A DNA stretch of 49,718 bases from Intestinibacillus sp964580155 (lineage in GTDB: Bacteria; Bacillota; Clostridia; Oscillospirales; Butyricicoccaceae): assembly GCA_964580155.1 (NCBI GenBank), contig CAZOJP010000009.1, positions 1-49,718 on the forward strand, given 5' to 3'. The notes below the pieces were generated by a model. That model made no database searches. It was not told where the DNA came from and saw only the letters and a list, made by a program, of their open reading frames with translations. This document shows positions 35,944 through 43,553 of this stretch, piece by piece; the first letter of the stretch is position 1, and each line of letters starts with the position of its first letter. The position numbers were made by a program, and so were the translations under genes.

Positions 35944-37032
35944 TCACTTGTTCTCCTGCTCAAACTTCTTCATGAACGCGACGAGATGCGCAACGCCCTC
36001 CATCGGCATCGCGTTGTAGATCGACGCGCGCATGCCGCCGACAGAACGGTGGCCCTTGAGGTTCGACATGCCGGCCGCGACGGACTCCTTGACGAACTTC
36101 GCGTCCAGCTCCTCGCTTGCGGTGCGGAAGGTGACGTTCATGTTGGAGCGGCTGTCCGCCCGCGCGACACACTTGTAAAAGTCGGTCGAATCGAGATAAT
36201 CGTACAGCAGCTTTGCCTTTTCCTCGTTCATCTTCTGCATCGCGGTCAATCCGCCGATGGACTCGATCCACTCGAGCACCAGATCGAGGATGTAGATGGC
36301 ATAGGTCGGCGGGGTGTTGGGCATGGAGTCCTTCTCCGCCATGAGCTTCCAGTCCAGAATCTGGGGCATGTTTTCGGGGTAATTGCCGAGCAGATCCTCG
36401 CGCACGATGACGACGGTCAGTCCCGCAGGGCCCATGTTCTTCTGCGCGCCCGCCATGATGACACCGTACTTTGTGACATCAATCGGTTTGGACAGAATGT
36501 TCGAGGACATATCCGCGACCACCGGCACGCCCGCGGGCGTTTCCGGATCATAGTGCCACTCGGTGCCGTAAATCGTGTTGTTCGAGCAGATGAAGAAATA
36601 ATCCGCATCCGCGTTGAGCTTGAGCTCGGACTGCGCCGGAATATGGTCAAAGCCGGTGTCCTCGGTCGTGGCGGCGATCGAAACCGCGCCGAACTTCTTG
36701 GCTTCCTTGGCCGCGCTCTTGGCGAAATGACCTGTGACCGCGTAATCCGCCTTGCCGTTTTTCATGAGGTTGAGCGCAATTGCGGAAAACTGCAGCGTGG
36801 CGCCGCCCTGCAGGAAGAGCACCTTGTAGTTATCCGGAATGTTCATAACGCTGCGCAGGCGCGCCTGGGTATCCTTGATAATGCCATCGTAGACCTTAGA
36901 TCGATGGCTCATCTCCATAACACTCATGCCTGAGCTCTGACAATTCGTCATTTCTGAAGCGGCCTTTTCGAGGACCGGCAGCGGAAGCATCGACGGACCC
37001 GCGGAGAAGTTGTAGATTCTAAAGTCTGACAT
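35944..37032 (-). CDS. serC: Phosphoserine aminotransferase
   Basis: A 362-residue PLP enzyme that converts 3-phosphohydroxypyruvate to phosphoserine. It opens MSDFRIYNFSAGPSMLP, the usual SerC start. GGATLQFSAIALNLM is typical, and the PLP lysine is in YGVIMAGAQKNMGPAGLT. The C-terminal GHRSVGGMRASIYNA is also diagnostic. I start at 37032; the frame is open for 70 codons upstream but this is not family-like. First gene of the serC-serA operon; no serB is visible here. Confidence 0.95.
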   Translation of the reverse strand: MSDFRIYNFSAGPSMLPLPVLEKAASEMTNCQSSGMSVMEMSHRSKVYDGIIKDTQARLRSVMNIPDNYKVLFLQGGATLQFSAIALNLMKNGKADYAVTGHFAKSAAKEAKKFGAVSIAATTEDTGFDHIPAQSELKLNADADYFFICSNNTIYGTEWHYDPETPAGVPVVADMSSNILSKPIDVTKYGVIMAGAQKNMGPAGLTVVIVREDLLGNYPENMPQILDWKLMAEKDSMPNTPPTYAIYILDLVLEWIESIGGLTAMQKMNEEKAKLLYDYLDSTDFYKCVARADSRSNMNVTFRTASEELDAKFVKESVAAGMSNLKGHRSVGGMRASIYNAMPMEGVAHLVAFMKKFEQENK

Positions 37033-37085
37033 TTTGAGGTACCTGCCTTTCATTTGTTGCATTTGCAAGCGCGCCGCCTTTTTCA

Positions 37086-37132
37086 TGCGGTACGTACTTA
37101 TCATTATAATACCGCACACGCACAAAACGCAA
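37086..37132 (-). promoter_or_regulatory. Promoter and possible operator of serC-serA
   Basis: On the minus strand TTGCGT (37127-37132), 18 bases, TATAAT (37103-37108). TGCGGTA (37086-37092) and TACCGCA (37110-37116) form an inverted repeat around the -10 box, a position that would suit a repressor. Confidence 0.6.
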
Positions 37133-37134
37133 GG

Positions 37135-37163
37135 TTCATATTTCATTTTAGCTATGGTATAAT
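37135..37163 (+). promoter_or_regulatory. Candidate promoter of the decarboxylase gene
   Basis: TTCATA (37135-37140), 17 bases, TATAAT (37158-37163). The -10 is perfect; the -35 is poor. Confidence 0.5.
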
Positions 37164-37286
37164 ATCTAAAAATGTCGACAAACGTGCGCGCGCAGTGAAC
37201 GATTTTCATAGTTTGCGCTGCTAAACTGTTTTTGCAGTCCATTCTTCCGCATCCTGCAAAACGGTGTGACCAAAGGAGGACTTCCC

Positions 37287-38669
37287 ATGACCCACCCCAC
37301 CGCGAACGCGCCGCTCTACGAGGCGCTGCAGGCGCTTGCCGCGCGCGATACCGCCCGCTTCCACATGCCCGGACACAAGGGCAAGCCGATTTTTGACGCG
37401 TTTGCGCGCGTGTTCCCCCTCGACTTCACCGAAACCTACGGCACGGGCAACCTGTACGAGGGCACAGGCCCGATCCGCGCCGCGGAAACGCGCGCGGCCG
37501 CGCTCTATCGGGCGGCGGACTGCCACTTTCTGACCGGCGGCTCGACGCAGGGCGTGCACGCGATGCTCTATGCCGCGTGCGGCGCGGGGAGCGCGGTCGC
37601 GCTCGACCGTTCCGCGCACAAAAGCACACTTTCCGCGTGCGCGCTGTTCGATTTGGCGCCGCATTTCGTCTATCCGGAGTCCGCCGAGCCGTTTGGCTTC
37701 CGCGCGCATCTCGCGCCGGACGAGGTCGACGATCTGCTGCGCGCCCATCCGGAAATCCGCGCGCTGCTCATCGTTTCGCCCAACTATTACGGCGTGCGTC
37801 AGGACGTGCCCGCGCTCGCCGCGGTGTGCCGCAGGCACGGCCGGCTGCTGCTCGTCGATGCGGCGCACGGCGCGCATTTTCCCGCGCTCGGCCTGCCCTC
37901 TCCCATCGAGGAGGGCGCGGATGCCGCGGTGTTGTCCGCACACAAAACGCTGCCCGCGCTCGGACAGGGCGCGTACCTGCTCTTCGCGGACACGATGGAC
38001 GGCGCGCGTCTGCGCGAGGGCGCGGCGATGGTCGGCACCTCCAGCCCGTCCTATCCCATTTTGGCCTCGCTCGATCTGGCGCGCGTGTGGCTCGAGGGGG
38101 TCGGCGGCGAAGCGTACCGCGCCACCGCGCTGGAGGGCGCGCGCCTGCGCGATGCGATTGCCGCGCACACGCCTTTTTCCGCGGTCACCCCGCAGGATTT
38201 TCCCGATCTCGACCCCTGCCGCCTGACCGTGTGCACCGCGGCGACCGCGCTGACCGGGCACGCGCTCGCGGACGCGCTGTTTGCGCGGCACGGGGTCGCG
38301 TGCGAAATGGCGGACGACCGCAATGCCGTATTCATCCTGAGCGGCGCGGACAGCGCGCTCGATCTGATGCGGCTGCTCCGCGCGCTTGTGCGCGAGGGCA
38401 AGCGCACGCACCGCACGGACGCGCCCGCGCCCGTGCCCCCGCTGCCCCCTGCCGCGCGCGCGCTTTCTGTGCGGCAGGCGTGGTTTTCCCCGCGTGAAAA
38501 CGTGCCGCTGACGCACGCCGCCGGACGCGTTTGCGCGTGCGCGGTCACCCCCTATCCGCCCGGCATTCCGCTGCTGTGGCCGGGCGAGAAAATAACCGAC
38601 GCGCACATTGAATTTTTGCTGCAAAGATGCTATACTAAAGCGGAACAAATCTCCGTCATTTGTTTATAA
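37287..38669 (+). CDS. Orn/Lys/Arg decarboxylase-family PLP enzyme (YaaO-like)
   Basis: A 460-residue enzyme of the fold I decarboxylases. RFHMPGHKGKP near residue 24 and TGGSTQGVHAML are family signatures. The PLP lysine lies in VLSAHKTLPALGQGAYL. The C-terminal ENVPLTHAAGRVCA and TPYPPGIPLLWPGE segments are typical. Short members without the N-terminal wing domain resemble Bacillus subtilis YaaO; the substrate (lysine, arginine or ornithine) is not determined by the sequence. The start at 37287 is supported by AAAGGAGGA. The downstream neighbours darA-holB-ricT match the Bacillus yaaO region. Confidence 0.93.
   Translation: MTHPTANAPLYEALQALAARDTARFHMPGHKGKPIFDAFARVFPLDFTETYGTGNLYEGTGPIRAAETRAAALYRAADCHFLTGGSTQGVHAMLYAACGAGSAVALDRSAHKSTLSACALFDLAPHFVYPESAEPFGFRAHLAPDEVDDLLRAHPEIRALLIVSPNYYGVRQDVPALAAVCRRHGRLLLVDAAHGAHFPALGLPSPIEEGADAAVLSAHKTLPALGQGAYLLFADTMDGARLREGAAMVGTSSPSYPILASLDLARVWLEGVGGEAYRATALEGARLRDAIAAHTPFSAVTPQDFPDLDPCRLTVCTAATALTGHALADALFARHGVACEMADDRNAVFILSGADSALDLMRLLRALVREGKRTHRTDAPAPVPPLPPAARALSVRQAWFSPRENVPLTHAAGRVCACAVTPYPPGIPLLWPGEKITDAHIEFLLQRCYTKAEQISVICL
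38608..38636 (+). promoter_or_regulatory. Internal promoter for darA-holB-ricT
   Basis: TTGAAT (38608-38613), 17 bases, TATACT (38631-38636). It lies within the last codons of the decarboxylase gene and would allow separate expression of the three genes downstream. Confidence 0.55.
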
Positions 38670-38704
38670 TGCAACCATTTATCGCGACAAAGGAGGGAAA
38701 CCTT

Positions 38705-39028
38705 ATGAAAATGCTGCTTGCGATCATCAATTCCGACGACGCGCCCAGCGTCATGGGAAACCTTGTCAAACAGGGCTACCAGATCACGAAGCTTGCGACA
38801 ACGGGCGGTTTCCTGCGCGCAGGCAACGTCACCATCCTCATCGGACTGGAGGAGGACCAGCTCGAGCATGCGCTTTCCATCATCCGCACCTACTCCTCTT
38901 CGCGTAAGCAGGTCATCCCGACGACCGCGGAAATGGGCATGGGCTTCTATCCCACCCTGCCGGTTGAGGTCGACGTGGGCGGCGCGACCGTGTTCGTGCT
39001 GGGTGTAGAGCGCTTCGAAAAGCTGTAG
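38705..39028 (+). CDS. darA: Cyclic-di-AMP receptor DarA (PII-like)
   Basis: A 107-residue protein (DUF970; YaaQ/PstA). It opens MKMLLAIINSDDAPSVMGNL and contains ATTGGFLRAGNVTILIG and EMGMGFYPTLPVEVDVGGATVFVL, which are the family's conserved blocks. It binds c-di-AMP as a trimer in Staphylococcus and Bacillus; its downstream effector is not known. AAAGGAGGG precedes the ATG at 38705. holB starts one base after its stop codon, so the two are coupled. Confidence 0.95.
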   Translation: MKMLLAIINSDDAPSVMGNLVKQGYQITKLATTGGFLRAGNVTILIGLEEDQLEHALSIIRTYSSSRKQVIPTTAEMGMGFYPTLPVEVDVGGATVFVLGVERFEKL

Positions 39029-39029
39029 C

Positions 39030-39902
39030 ATGGCACAAACAACACAGTCTGCCGAGCAGATTTTCCGCGCGCTGAGCGCCGGACGCTTTCCCCAGACCAT
39101 TTTACTCACCGGCGAGACGGGCGGCGGCAAGACCGCGCTTGCGCACCGCCTCGCCGCCGCGCTGCTGTGCACAGGCGATGCGCCGCGCCCGTGCGGCGTG
39201 TGCGGCGCGTGCCGCAAGCTCGCGCACGCGGTGCACCCCGACCTGACAATCCTCGACGAGGGCGACGCGGACATCAAGGTTGACCGCGCACGCGCTCTGC
39301 GCAGCGAAATCATGGTGCGCCCGAACGACGGCGCGCGCCGCGTCGTGCTGGTGCGGCACGCGCACCGCATGAATCCCTCGGCGCAGAACGCGCTGCTCAA
39401 AACCCTGGAGGAGCCGCCCGACTACGCCTTTTTCATTCTGACGAGCGACAAGCCCGGGCTGCTGCTGCCGACCATCCTGTCGCGCTGCACCAAATACGAG
39501 CTTGCGCCCCCCGCCGCCGCGGACGAGCCGGACGAGGCGCTCGTCGCGCTTGCGCGTCCCATTTTGGGCGCGCTCGGCATGGGCGACGAAATCTCGCTGC
39601 TGCGCGCCGCCATGGCGCTCGAAAAGCAGCCCCGACCCGCGCAGCGCACGCTGCTTTCTCTGCTGCGCACCGCGCTGCGCGACGCGCTGTTCGCGTCCGG
39701 CGGACTGTCCGGCCGGCTGCTGCCCGCGCTTTCGGGCGAAACCGCCGCACTCGCGCGCGCGGTCGACAGGGCGCGGCTGCTGCGGCTGTCCGGCTTTCTC
39801 GTGACCCTTTGCGACCGGCTCGACGTCAACGCCGCGGCCGCTGCCACAAGCAGCGCGCTCGCCGCGGGCGCGTTTACCATTTGCTATGCCCCTACACCCT
39901 AA
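39030..39902 (+). CDS. holB: DNA polymerase III delta' subunit
   Basis: A 290-residue clamp-loader subunit. A Walker A-like LLTGETGGGKTAL lies near residue 25, a zinc module CGVCGACRKLAHAVHPD near residue 55, and the arginine-finger region reads TILSRCTKY near residue 150. The C-terminal third is alanine-rich and poorly conserved. It overlaps nothing but abuts darA. Next is ricT with 23 bases between, in the same order as in Bacillus, although yaaR is absent here. Confidence 0.92.
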   Translation: MAQTTQSAEQIFRALSAGRFPQTILLTGETGGGKTALAHRLAAALLCTGDAPRPCGVCGACRKLAHAVHPDLTILDEGDADIKVDRARALRSEIMVRPNDGARRVVLVRHAHRMNPSAQNALLKTLEEPPDYAFFILTSDKPGLLLPTILSRCTKYELAPPAAADEPDEALVALARPILGALGMGDEISLLRAAMALEKQPRPAQRTLLSLLRTALRDALFASGGLSGRLLPALSGETAALARAVDRARLLRLSGFLVTLCDRLDVNAAAAATSSALAAGAFTICYAPTP

Positions 39903-39925
39903 CATTTATGCAGGAGGATCACTTC

Positions 39926-41050
39926 TTGACCAATATTATCGGCGTCCGATTCAAAAAAATCGGCAAACTCTATTACTTTGACCCCTGCGGCGCGCAGGTC
40001 AAGCTGGGCGATCACGTCATCGTCGAGACCGCACGCGGGGCGGAATACGGCGAGGTCGTGCTCCCCAACACCGAGGTTGAGGACGACAACGTTGTGCAGC
40101 CGCTCAAAAAGGTCATCCGCGTCGCGACTGCGACCGACGACGAGATCATGCAGGAAAACGAGCGCCATGCGCGCGAAGCCTTTGACATCTGCAAGCGCAA
40201 AATCGCCGAGCACAAGCTCGATATGCACCTTGTCACGGTGGAATGCACCTTTGACCTCAACAAAATCCTGTTTTACTTCACCGCGGACGGCCGCGTCGAC
40301 TTCCGCGACCTTGTCAAGGACCTTGCAGGCATCTTTCGCACCCGTATCGAGCTGCGCCAGATCGGCGTGCGCGACGAGGCCAAGATGCTCGGCGGACTGG
40401 GCGCGTGCGGCCGCGAGCTGTGCTGCTCATCCTATCTGGAGGATTTTCAGCCCGTGTCCATCAACATGGCGAAGGAGCAGAACCTGTCGCTCAACCCCGC
40501 GAAGATTTCGGGCACCTGCGGCCGGCTGATGTGCTGCCTCAAATACGAGCACGAGGTCTATTCCGAGCTGCAAAAGGTCACGCCGCGCGTGGGCAGCTAT
40601 GTCGAAACCCCCTCCGGCTGCGGCACGGTCATCTCCGTGCAGATGCTGCGCGGCCTGTGCCGCATTCAGTTTGAAGACGATCCGGAAAATATCCAAATCG
40701 TGCCCTGCACGGACTGCCGCACACTGCGCGCCGGCAGGGGACGCGGCAAGCCCGCACGTCCCGCCGCGCAGGAGGGCGCGTCCGAAGCGCCGCGCGCGGC
40801 ATCGGGCGGCAGCCGCACCGCGGACACCGCCGCAGGCGACCGTCCTGCGCGTCCTCCGCGCGAAAAAAGCGAGCGCCGCCCGGAGCGTCCTGCCCCGGCT
40901 GCGCCCGCGCGCGAAGCCGCGGACGCCGAACCGTCCGAGCAGGCCGAGGACGAAACCAAGCCCCGCCGCCGCTCGCGCCGCGGGGGCCGCCGCCGCCACA
41001 AGCACACCGAGGGCGAGGCCGCGCCCCAGTCCGCCCCCACCGCAGAATAA
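39926..41050 (+). CDS. ricT: RicT (YaaT), PSP1-domain protein with long basic tail
   Basis: A 374-residue protein. The PSP1 domain (residues 1-265) opens IIGVRFKKIGKLYYFDP and has the conserved cysteines in CGRELCCSSYLEDF and CGRLMCCLKYE, which bind iron-sulfur clusters in the Bacillus Y-complex. That complex assists RNase Y in mRNA processing. Here the last 105 residues form a low-complexity tail rich in alanine, arginine and proline and ending RRRSRRGGRRRHKH plus a short acidic end. The start is TTG at 39926, eight bases after AGGAGG; an upstream ATG at 39908 would overlap that site. Confidence 0.92.
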   Translation: MTNIIGVRFKKIGKLYYFDPCGAQVKLGDHVIVETARGAEYGEVVLPNTEVEDDNVVQPLKKVIRVATATDDEIMQENERHAREAFDICKRKIAEHKLDMHLVTVECTFDLNKILFYFTADGRVDFRDLVKDLAGIFRTRIELRQIGVRDEAKMLGGLGACGRELCCSSYLEDFQPVSINMAKEQNLSLNPAKISGTCGRLMCCLKYEHEVYSELQKVTPRVGSYVETPSGCGTVISVQMLRGLCRIQFEDDPENIQIVPCTDCRTLRAGRGRGKPARPAAQEGASEAPRAASGGSRTADTAAGDRPARPPREKSERRPERPAPAAPAREAADAEPSEQAEDETKPRRRSRRGGRRRHKHTEGEAAPQSAPTAE

Positions 41051-41054
41051 GACA

Positions 41055-41094
41055 AGCCGCTCCGGTTTTTAACGCACCGGAGCGGCTATTTTTT
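41055..41094 (+). terminator. Terminator of the darA-holB-ricT operon
   Basis: AGCCGCTCCGG and CCGGAGCGGCT form an 11 bp stem with an 11-base loop, followed by ATTTTTT. It begins four bases after the ricT stop. Confidence 0.9.
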
Positions 41095-41117
41095 GCGCGC
41101 GCATGTGCCGCGTTTGC

Positions 41118-41163
41118 TTGCAATGCGCACAAGCCTGTGTTATAGTTTAGTTAGACTATTAAA
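41118..41163 (+). promoter_or_regulatory. Promoter and probable operator of the marR operon
   Basis: TTGCAA (41118-41123), 17 bases, TATAGT (41141-41146). Just downstream TTTAGT-TAG-ACTATT (41146-41160) is an imperfect inverted repeat at the start site, consistent with a MarR-family operator and with autoregulation. Confidence 0.65.
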
Positions 41164-41184
41164 GTTTTATAGGAGGGAGCATCC

Positions 41185-41628
41185 GTGACAGCTTACGATC
41201 AGATCAACAGCTTTTTGGTCGATATTTGGAGCCGCATCGGCAAGATCGAGGAACGCGCGCTGGCCGCCGGACTGGAATCCGAAGTATCGATCACCGAGAT
41301 ACACATTCTGGAGAAAATCGGCGATCATCCGCGCTGCCGTATGTCGCACATTGCGCGCACGCTCGGTGTCACGCTTGCGACGCTCACGGTCGCGTGCGAC
41401 AGGCTGATGGCAAAGGATCTCATCTCCCGCGAGCGCGACACGCGCGACAAGCGCGTGGTCATTGTCAGCCTGACGCCCAAGGGCATGGCGGCGTACGATT
41501 TCCACAAGCGCTTTCACGACCGCATGATTGCCGCGGCGATCGGCTGCATGGACGACGACGAACAGCGCGCCCTCGGCCGCGCGCTCGACAAGCTGCAAAC
41601 CTTTTTCGAGGAGCTTGCCGAAGCCTGA
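41185..41628 (+). CDS. MarR-family transcriptional regulator
   Basis: A 147-residue winged-helix regulator. The DNA-binding region is SEVSITEIHILEKIG, MSHIARTLGVTLATLTVACDRLMAKDLISRERDTRDKRVVIVSLTPKG, quoted here as landmarks in pieces of the family pattern: EIHILEKIG, IARTLGV, TLATLTVACDRL and RDTRDKRVV. It resembles regulators of lipid synthesis genes (FabT type) in general appearance, but no fatty-acid gene lies nearby. It begins with GTG after AGGAGGG. It heads a five-gene operon. Confidence 0.9.
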   Translation: MTAYDQINSFLVDIWSRIGKIEERALAAGLESEVSITEIHILEKIGDHPRCRMSHIARTLGVTLATLTVACDRLMAKDLISRERDTRDKRVVIVSLTPKGMAAYDFHKRFHDRMIAAAIGCMDDDEQRALGRALDKLQTFFEELAEA

Positions 41629-41652
41629 CCCTGCGCAGAAAGGACACCCGAC

Positions 41653-42597
41653 TTGGACAGCCTGCTTTTCAGCCTGAACGCGACCGCACCGATTTTTGCG
41701 GTCATCTTTATCAGCTATCTTTTGCGCCGGCGCGGCGTGCTGCCCGATGCCTTTTTGCAGGGCGCAGACCGGTTCACGTTCCGCGTGCTGCTGCCCGTGC
41801 TGCTCTTTCGCGACATCGCGGGCGGCCGCATTTCCGAGCAGTTCGACGCGCGCTTCTTCGTGTTCTGCGTCGCGGCGACCACAATCATGTTCGCCGCGAT
41901 TTGGCTGGGCGCGGAGCTGTTTCTCAAGGACCGCGACAGCATCGGCGCGTTCACGCAGGGCGCGTTTCGCTCGTCGCTTGCGATTTTCGGCATCGCGTTT
42001 GCGCAGAATATCTACGGCGATGCCGGGCTTGTGCCGCTGATGATTGTCGCGGTCGTGCCGCTCTTTAACATTTTTTCGGTCATCGTGCTCACCGTGCGCG
42101 CCCCGGACAGGGCGCACGGCGCGGGCGCGATGCGCATGTGCGTGCGCGGCATCCTGACAAATCCCCTCATCCTCGGCATCGTGCTCGGCGTGCCTTTTGC
42201 GGTCTTTCAAATCGACTTTCCGCCCATTGCCGAGAGCACGCTGAACTATTTTGCCGCGATGGCATCGCCGCTTGCACTCGTCACAATCGGCGGCGGCTTT
42301 GAGGGCACCAAGGCGCTGCACAAGCTGCGCCCCACCTTCGCCGCGTCCGCGATTAAGCTGCTCGTTTTGCCCGCGGTCTTTCTGTCCGCCGGCTACGCGC
42401 TCGGCTTTCGCGATCAGGCGCTTGTCGCGCTGCTCGTCATGCTCGGCACGCCGAGCACGGTCACCTGCTACCTCATGTGCAAAAACATGGGCGGCGACCA
42501 TGTACTGTCCTCGAGCATCATCGTGGTCACGACTGCGTTTTCCGCCGTGACCCTGACCGCCTTTCTCTACATCCTGCGCGCCGCCGGCGCAATCTGA
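41653..42597 (+). CDS. AEC-family transporter (auxin efflux carrier-like)
   Basis: A 314-residue membrane protein with ten helices in two inverted halves. It opens with FAVIFISYLLRRRGVLP and has the central crossover region FRSSLAIFGIAFAQNIYG, matching AEC carriers (malate/malonate or other organic acids). The substrate is unknown. The start is TTG at 41653, with AAAGGA nine bases upstream. It lies 24 bases after marR and 17 before the esterase. Confidence 0.9.
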   Translation: MDSLLFSLNATAPIFAVIFISYLLRRRGVLPDAFLQGADRFTFRVLLPVLLFRDIAGGRISEQFDARFFVFCVAATTIMFAAIWLGAELFLKDRDSIGAFTQGAFRSSLAIFGIAFAQNIYGDAGLVPLMIVAVVPLFNIFSVIVLTVRAPDRAHGAGAMRMCVRGILTNPLILGIVLGVPFAVFQIDFPPIAESTLNYFAAMASPLALVTIGGGFEGTKALHKLRPTFAASAIKLLVLPAVFLSAGYALGFRDQALVALLVMLGTPSTVTCYLMCKNMGGDHVLSSSIIVVTTAFSAVTLTAFLYILRAAGAI

Positions 42598-42614
42598 AAC
42601 CGGAGGAAACCCCT

Positions 42615-43538
42615 ATGGCGATCAACAAATACATGCGCGCCGTGCTGCGCGCGCTGTCCTATCCCGACATTGACGTGACGCGGCACTATCTGCTCGTGCG
42701 GCAGGCCACCCGCGTCGCCCATCCGCCGCTGCCGGAAGAGTGCGTATCGTTCCCGTTTTCCGTGCCAAACGGCGACCACGAGGTGCCCTGCCGCCTGTTT
42801 ACGCCCCATCTCGCCGTGGAGCCGCTGCCGCTCATCCTGTTTGCGCACGGCGGCGGATGGATTGCAGGGGACGTGACCACCTACGGCCGCATCTGCCAGA
42901 ACCTTGCCGCGTGCACGGGGCACATGGTGCTGTCGGTCGATTACCGGCTCGCGCCCGAGCACCCCTTCCCCGCGGGGCTGGACGATTATTACGCGGTCGC
43001 AAAGGCGCTGTTCACCGCGCCCTTTCTGCCCGTGCTGCCGCACGAAATCACCGTGATGGGCGACTCCGCAGGCGGCAACCTGACCGCCGCGCTGTGCCTG
43101 CGCGCGCGCGACGAGGGCCTGTTTGCGCCGCGCCGGCAAATCCTCATCTACCCCGCGTGCGCGGGTGATCACGACCCCGAAACCACCCCCTATGCGTCGC
43201 TGCGCGAAAACGGCGACGGCTATCTGCTCACGACCAAGCGCGTGTGCGAATATATGTCGCTCTACTGCGCGGATCCGGCGGATCGCACGAACCCCTATTT
43301 TGCGCCGCTTGCCGCGCTCGATCTGTCGCGGCAGCCCCAAACGCTCATCGTCACCGCGCAGTACGATCCGCTGCGCGACGAGGGCGAGGCCTACGGCGCG
43401 CGCCTGCTCGCGGACGGCAACCGCGTGACCGTGCGCCGCATGCCCGACGCGCTGCACGGCTTTTTCAGCCTGCCGCCGCGCTTTTCCGCGGTGCAGACCT
43501 GCTACCGCCACATCAACGATTTTTTAAACGAAGCCTGA
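42615..43538 (+). CDS. Alpha/beta hydrolase, hormone-sensitive-lipase-type esterase
   Basis: A 307-residue esterase. The oxyanion motif is HGGG (in ILFAHGGGWIAGD, near residue 80) and the nucleophile serine is in MGDSAGGN (near residue 153). The acid residue lies in QYDPLRDEG and the catalytic histidine in DALHGFF. All members of the catalytic triad are present. No signal peptide. Natural substrate unknown; small acyl esters are usual for this family. GGAGG precedes the ATG. Its neighbours suggest action on acyl esters made by the next gene. Confidence 0.93.
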   Translation: MAINKYMRAVLRALSYPDIDVTRHYLLVRQATRVAHPPLPEECVSFPFSVPNGDHEVPCRLFTPHLAVEPLPLILFAHGGGWIAGDVTTYGRICQNLAACTGHMVLSVDYRLAPEHPFPAGLDDYYAVAKALFTAPFLPVLPHEITVMGDSAGGNLTAALCLRARDEGLFAPRRQILIYPACAGDHDPETTPYASLRENGDGYLLTTKRVCEYMSLYCADPADRTNPYFAPLAALDLSRQPQTLIVTAQYDPLRDEGEAYGARLLADGNRVTVRRMPDALHGFFSLPPRFSAVQTCYRHINDFLNEA

Positions 43539-43553
43539 GAGCGAGGTGTCGCG

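Noticed and set aside
37221..38648. A 475-codon open frame opposite the decarboxylase
   Set aside because: The translated chain is Arg/Gly/Ala-rich and without domains; the decarboxylase on the other strand has all family motifs.
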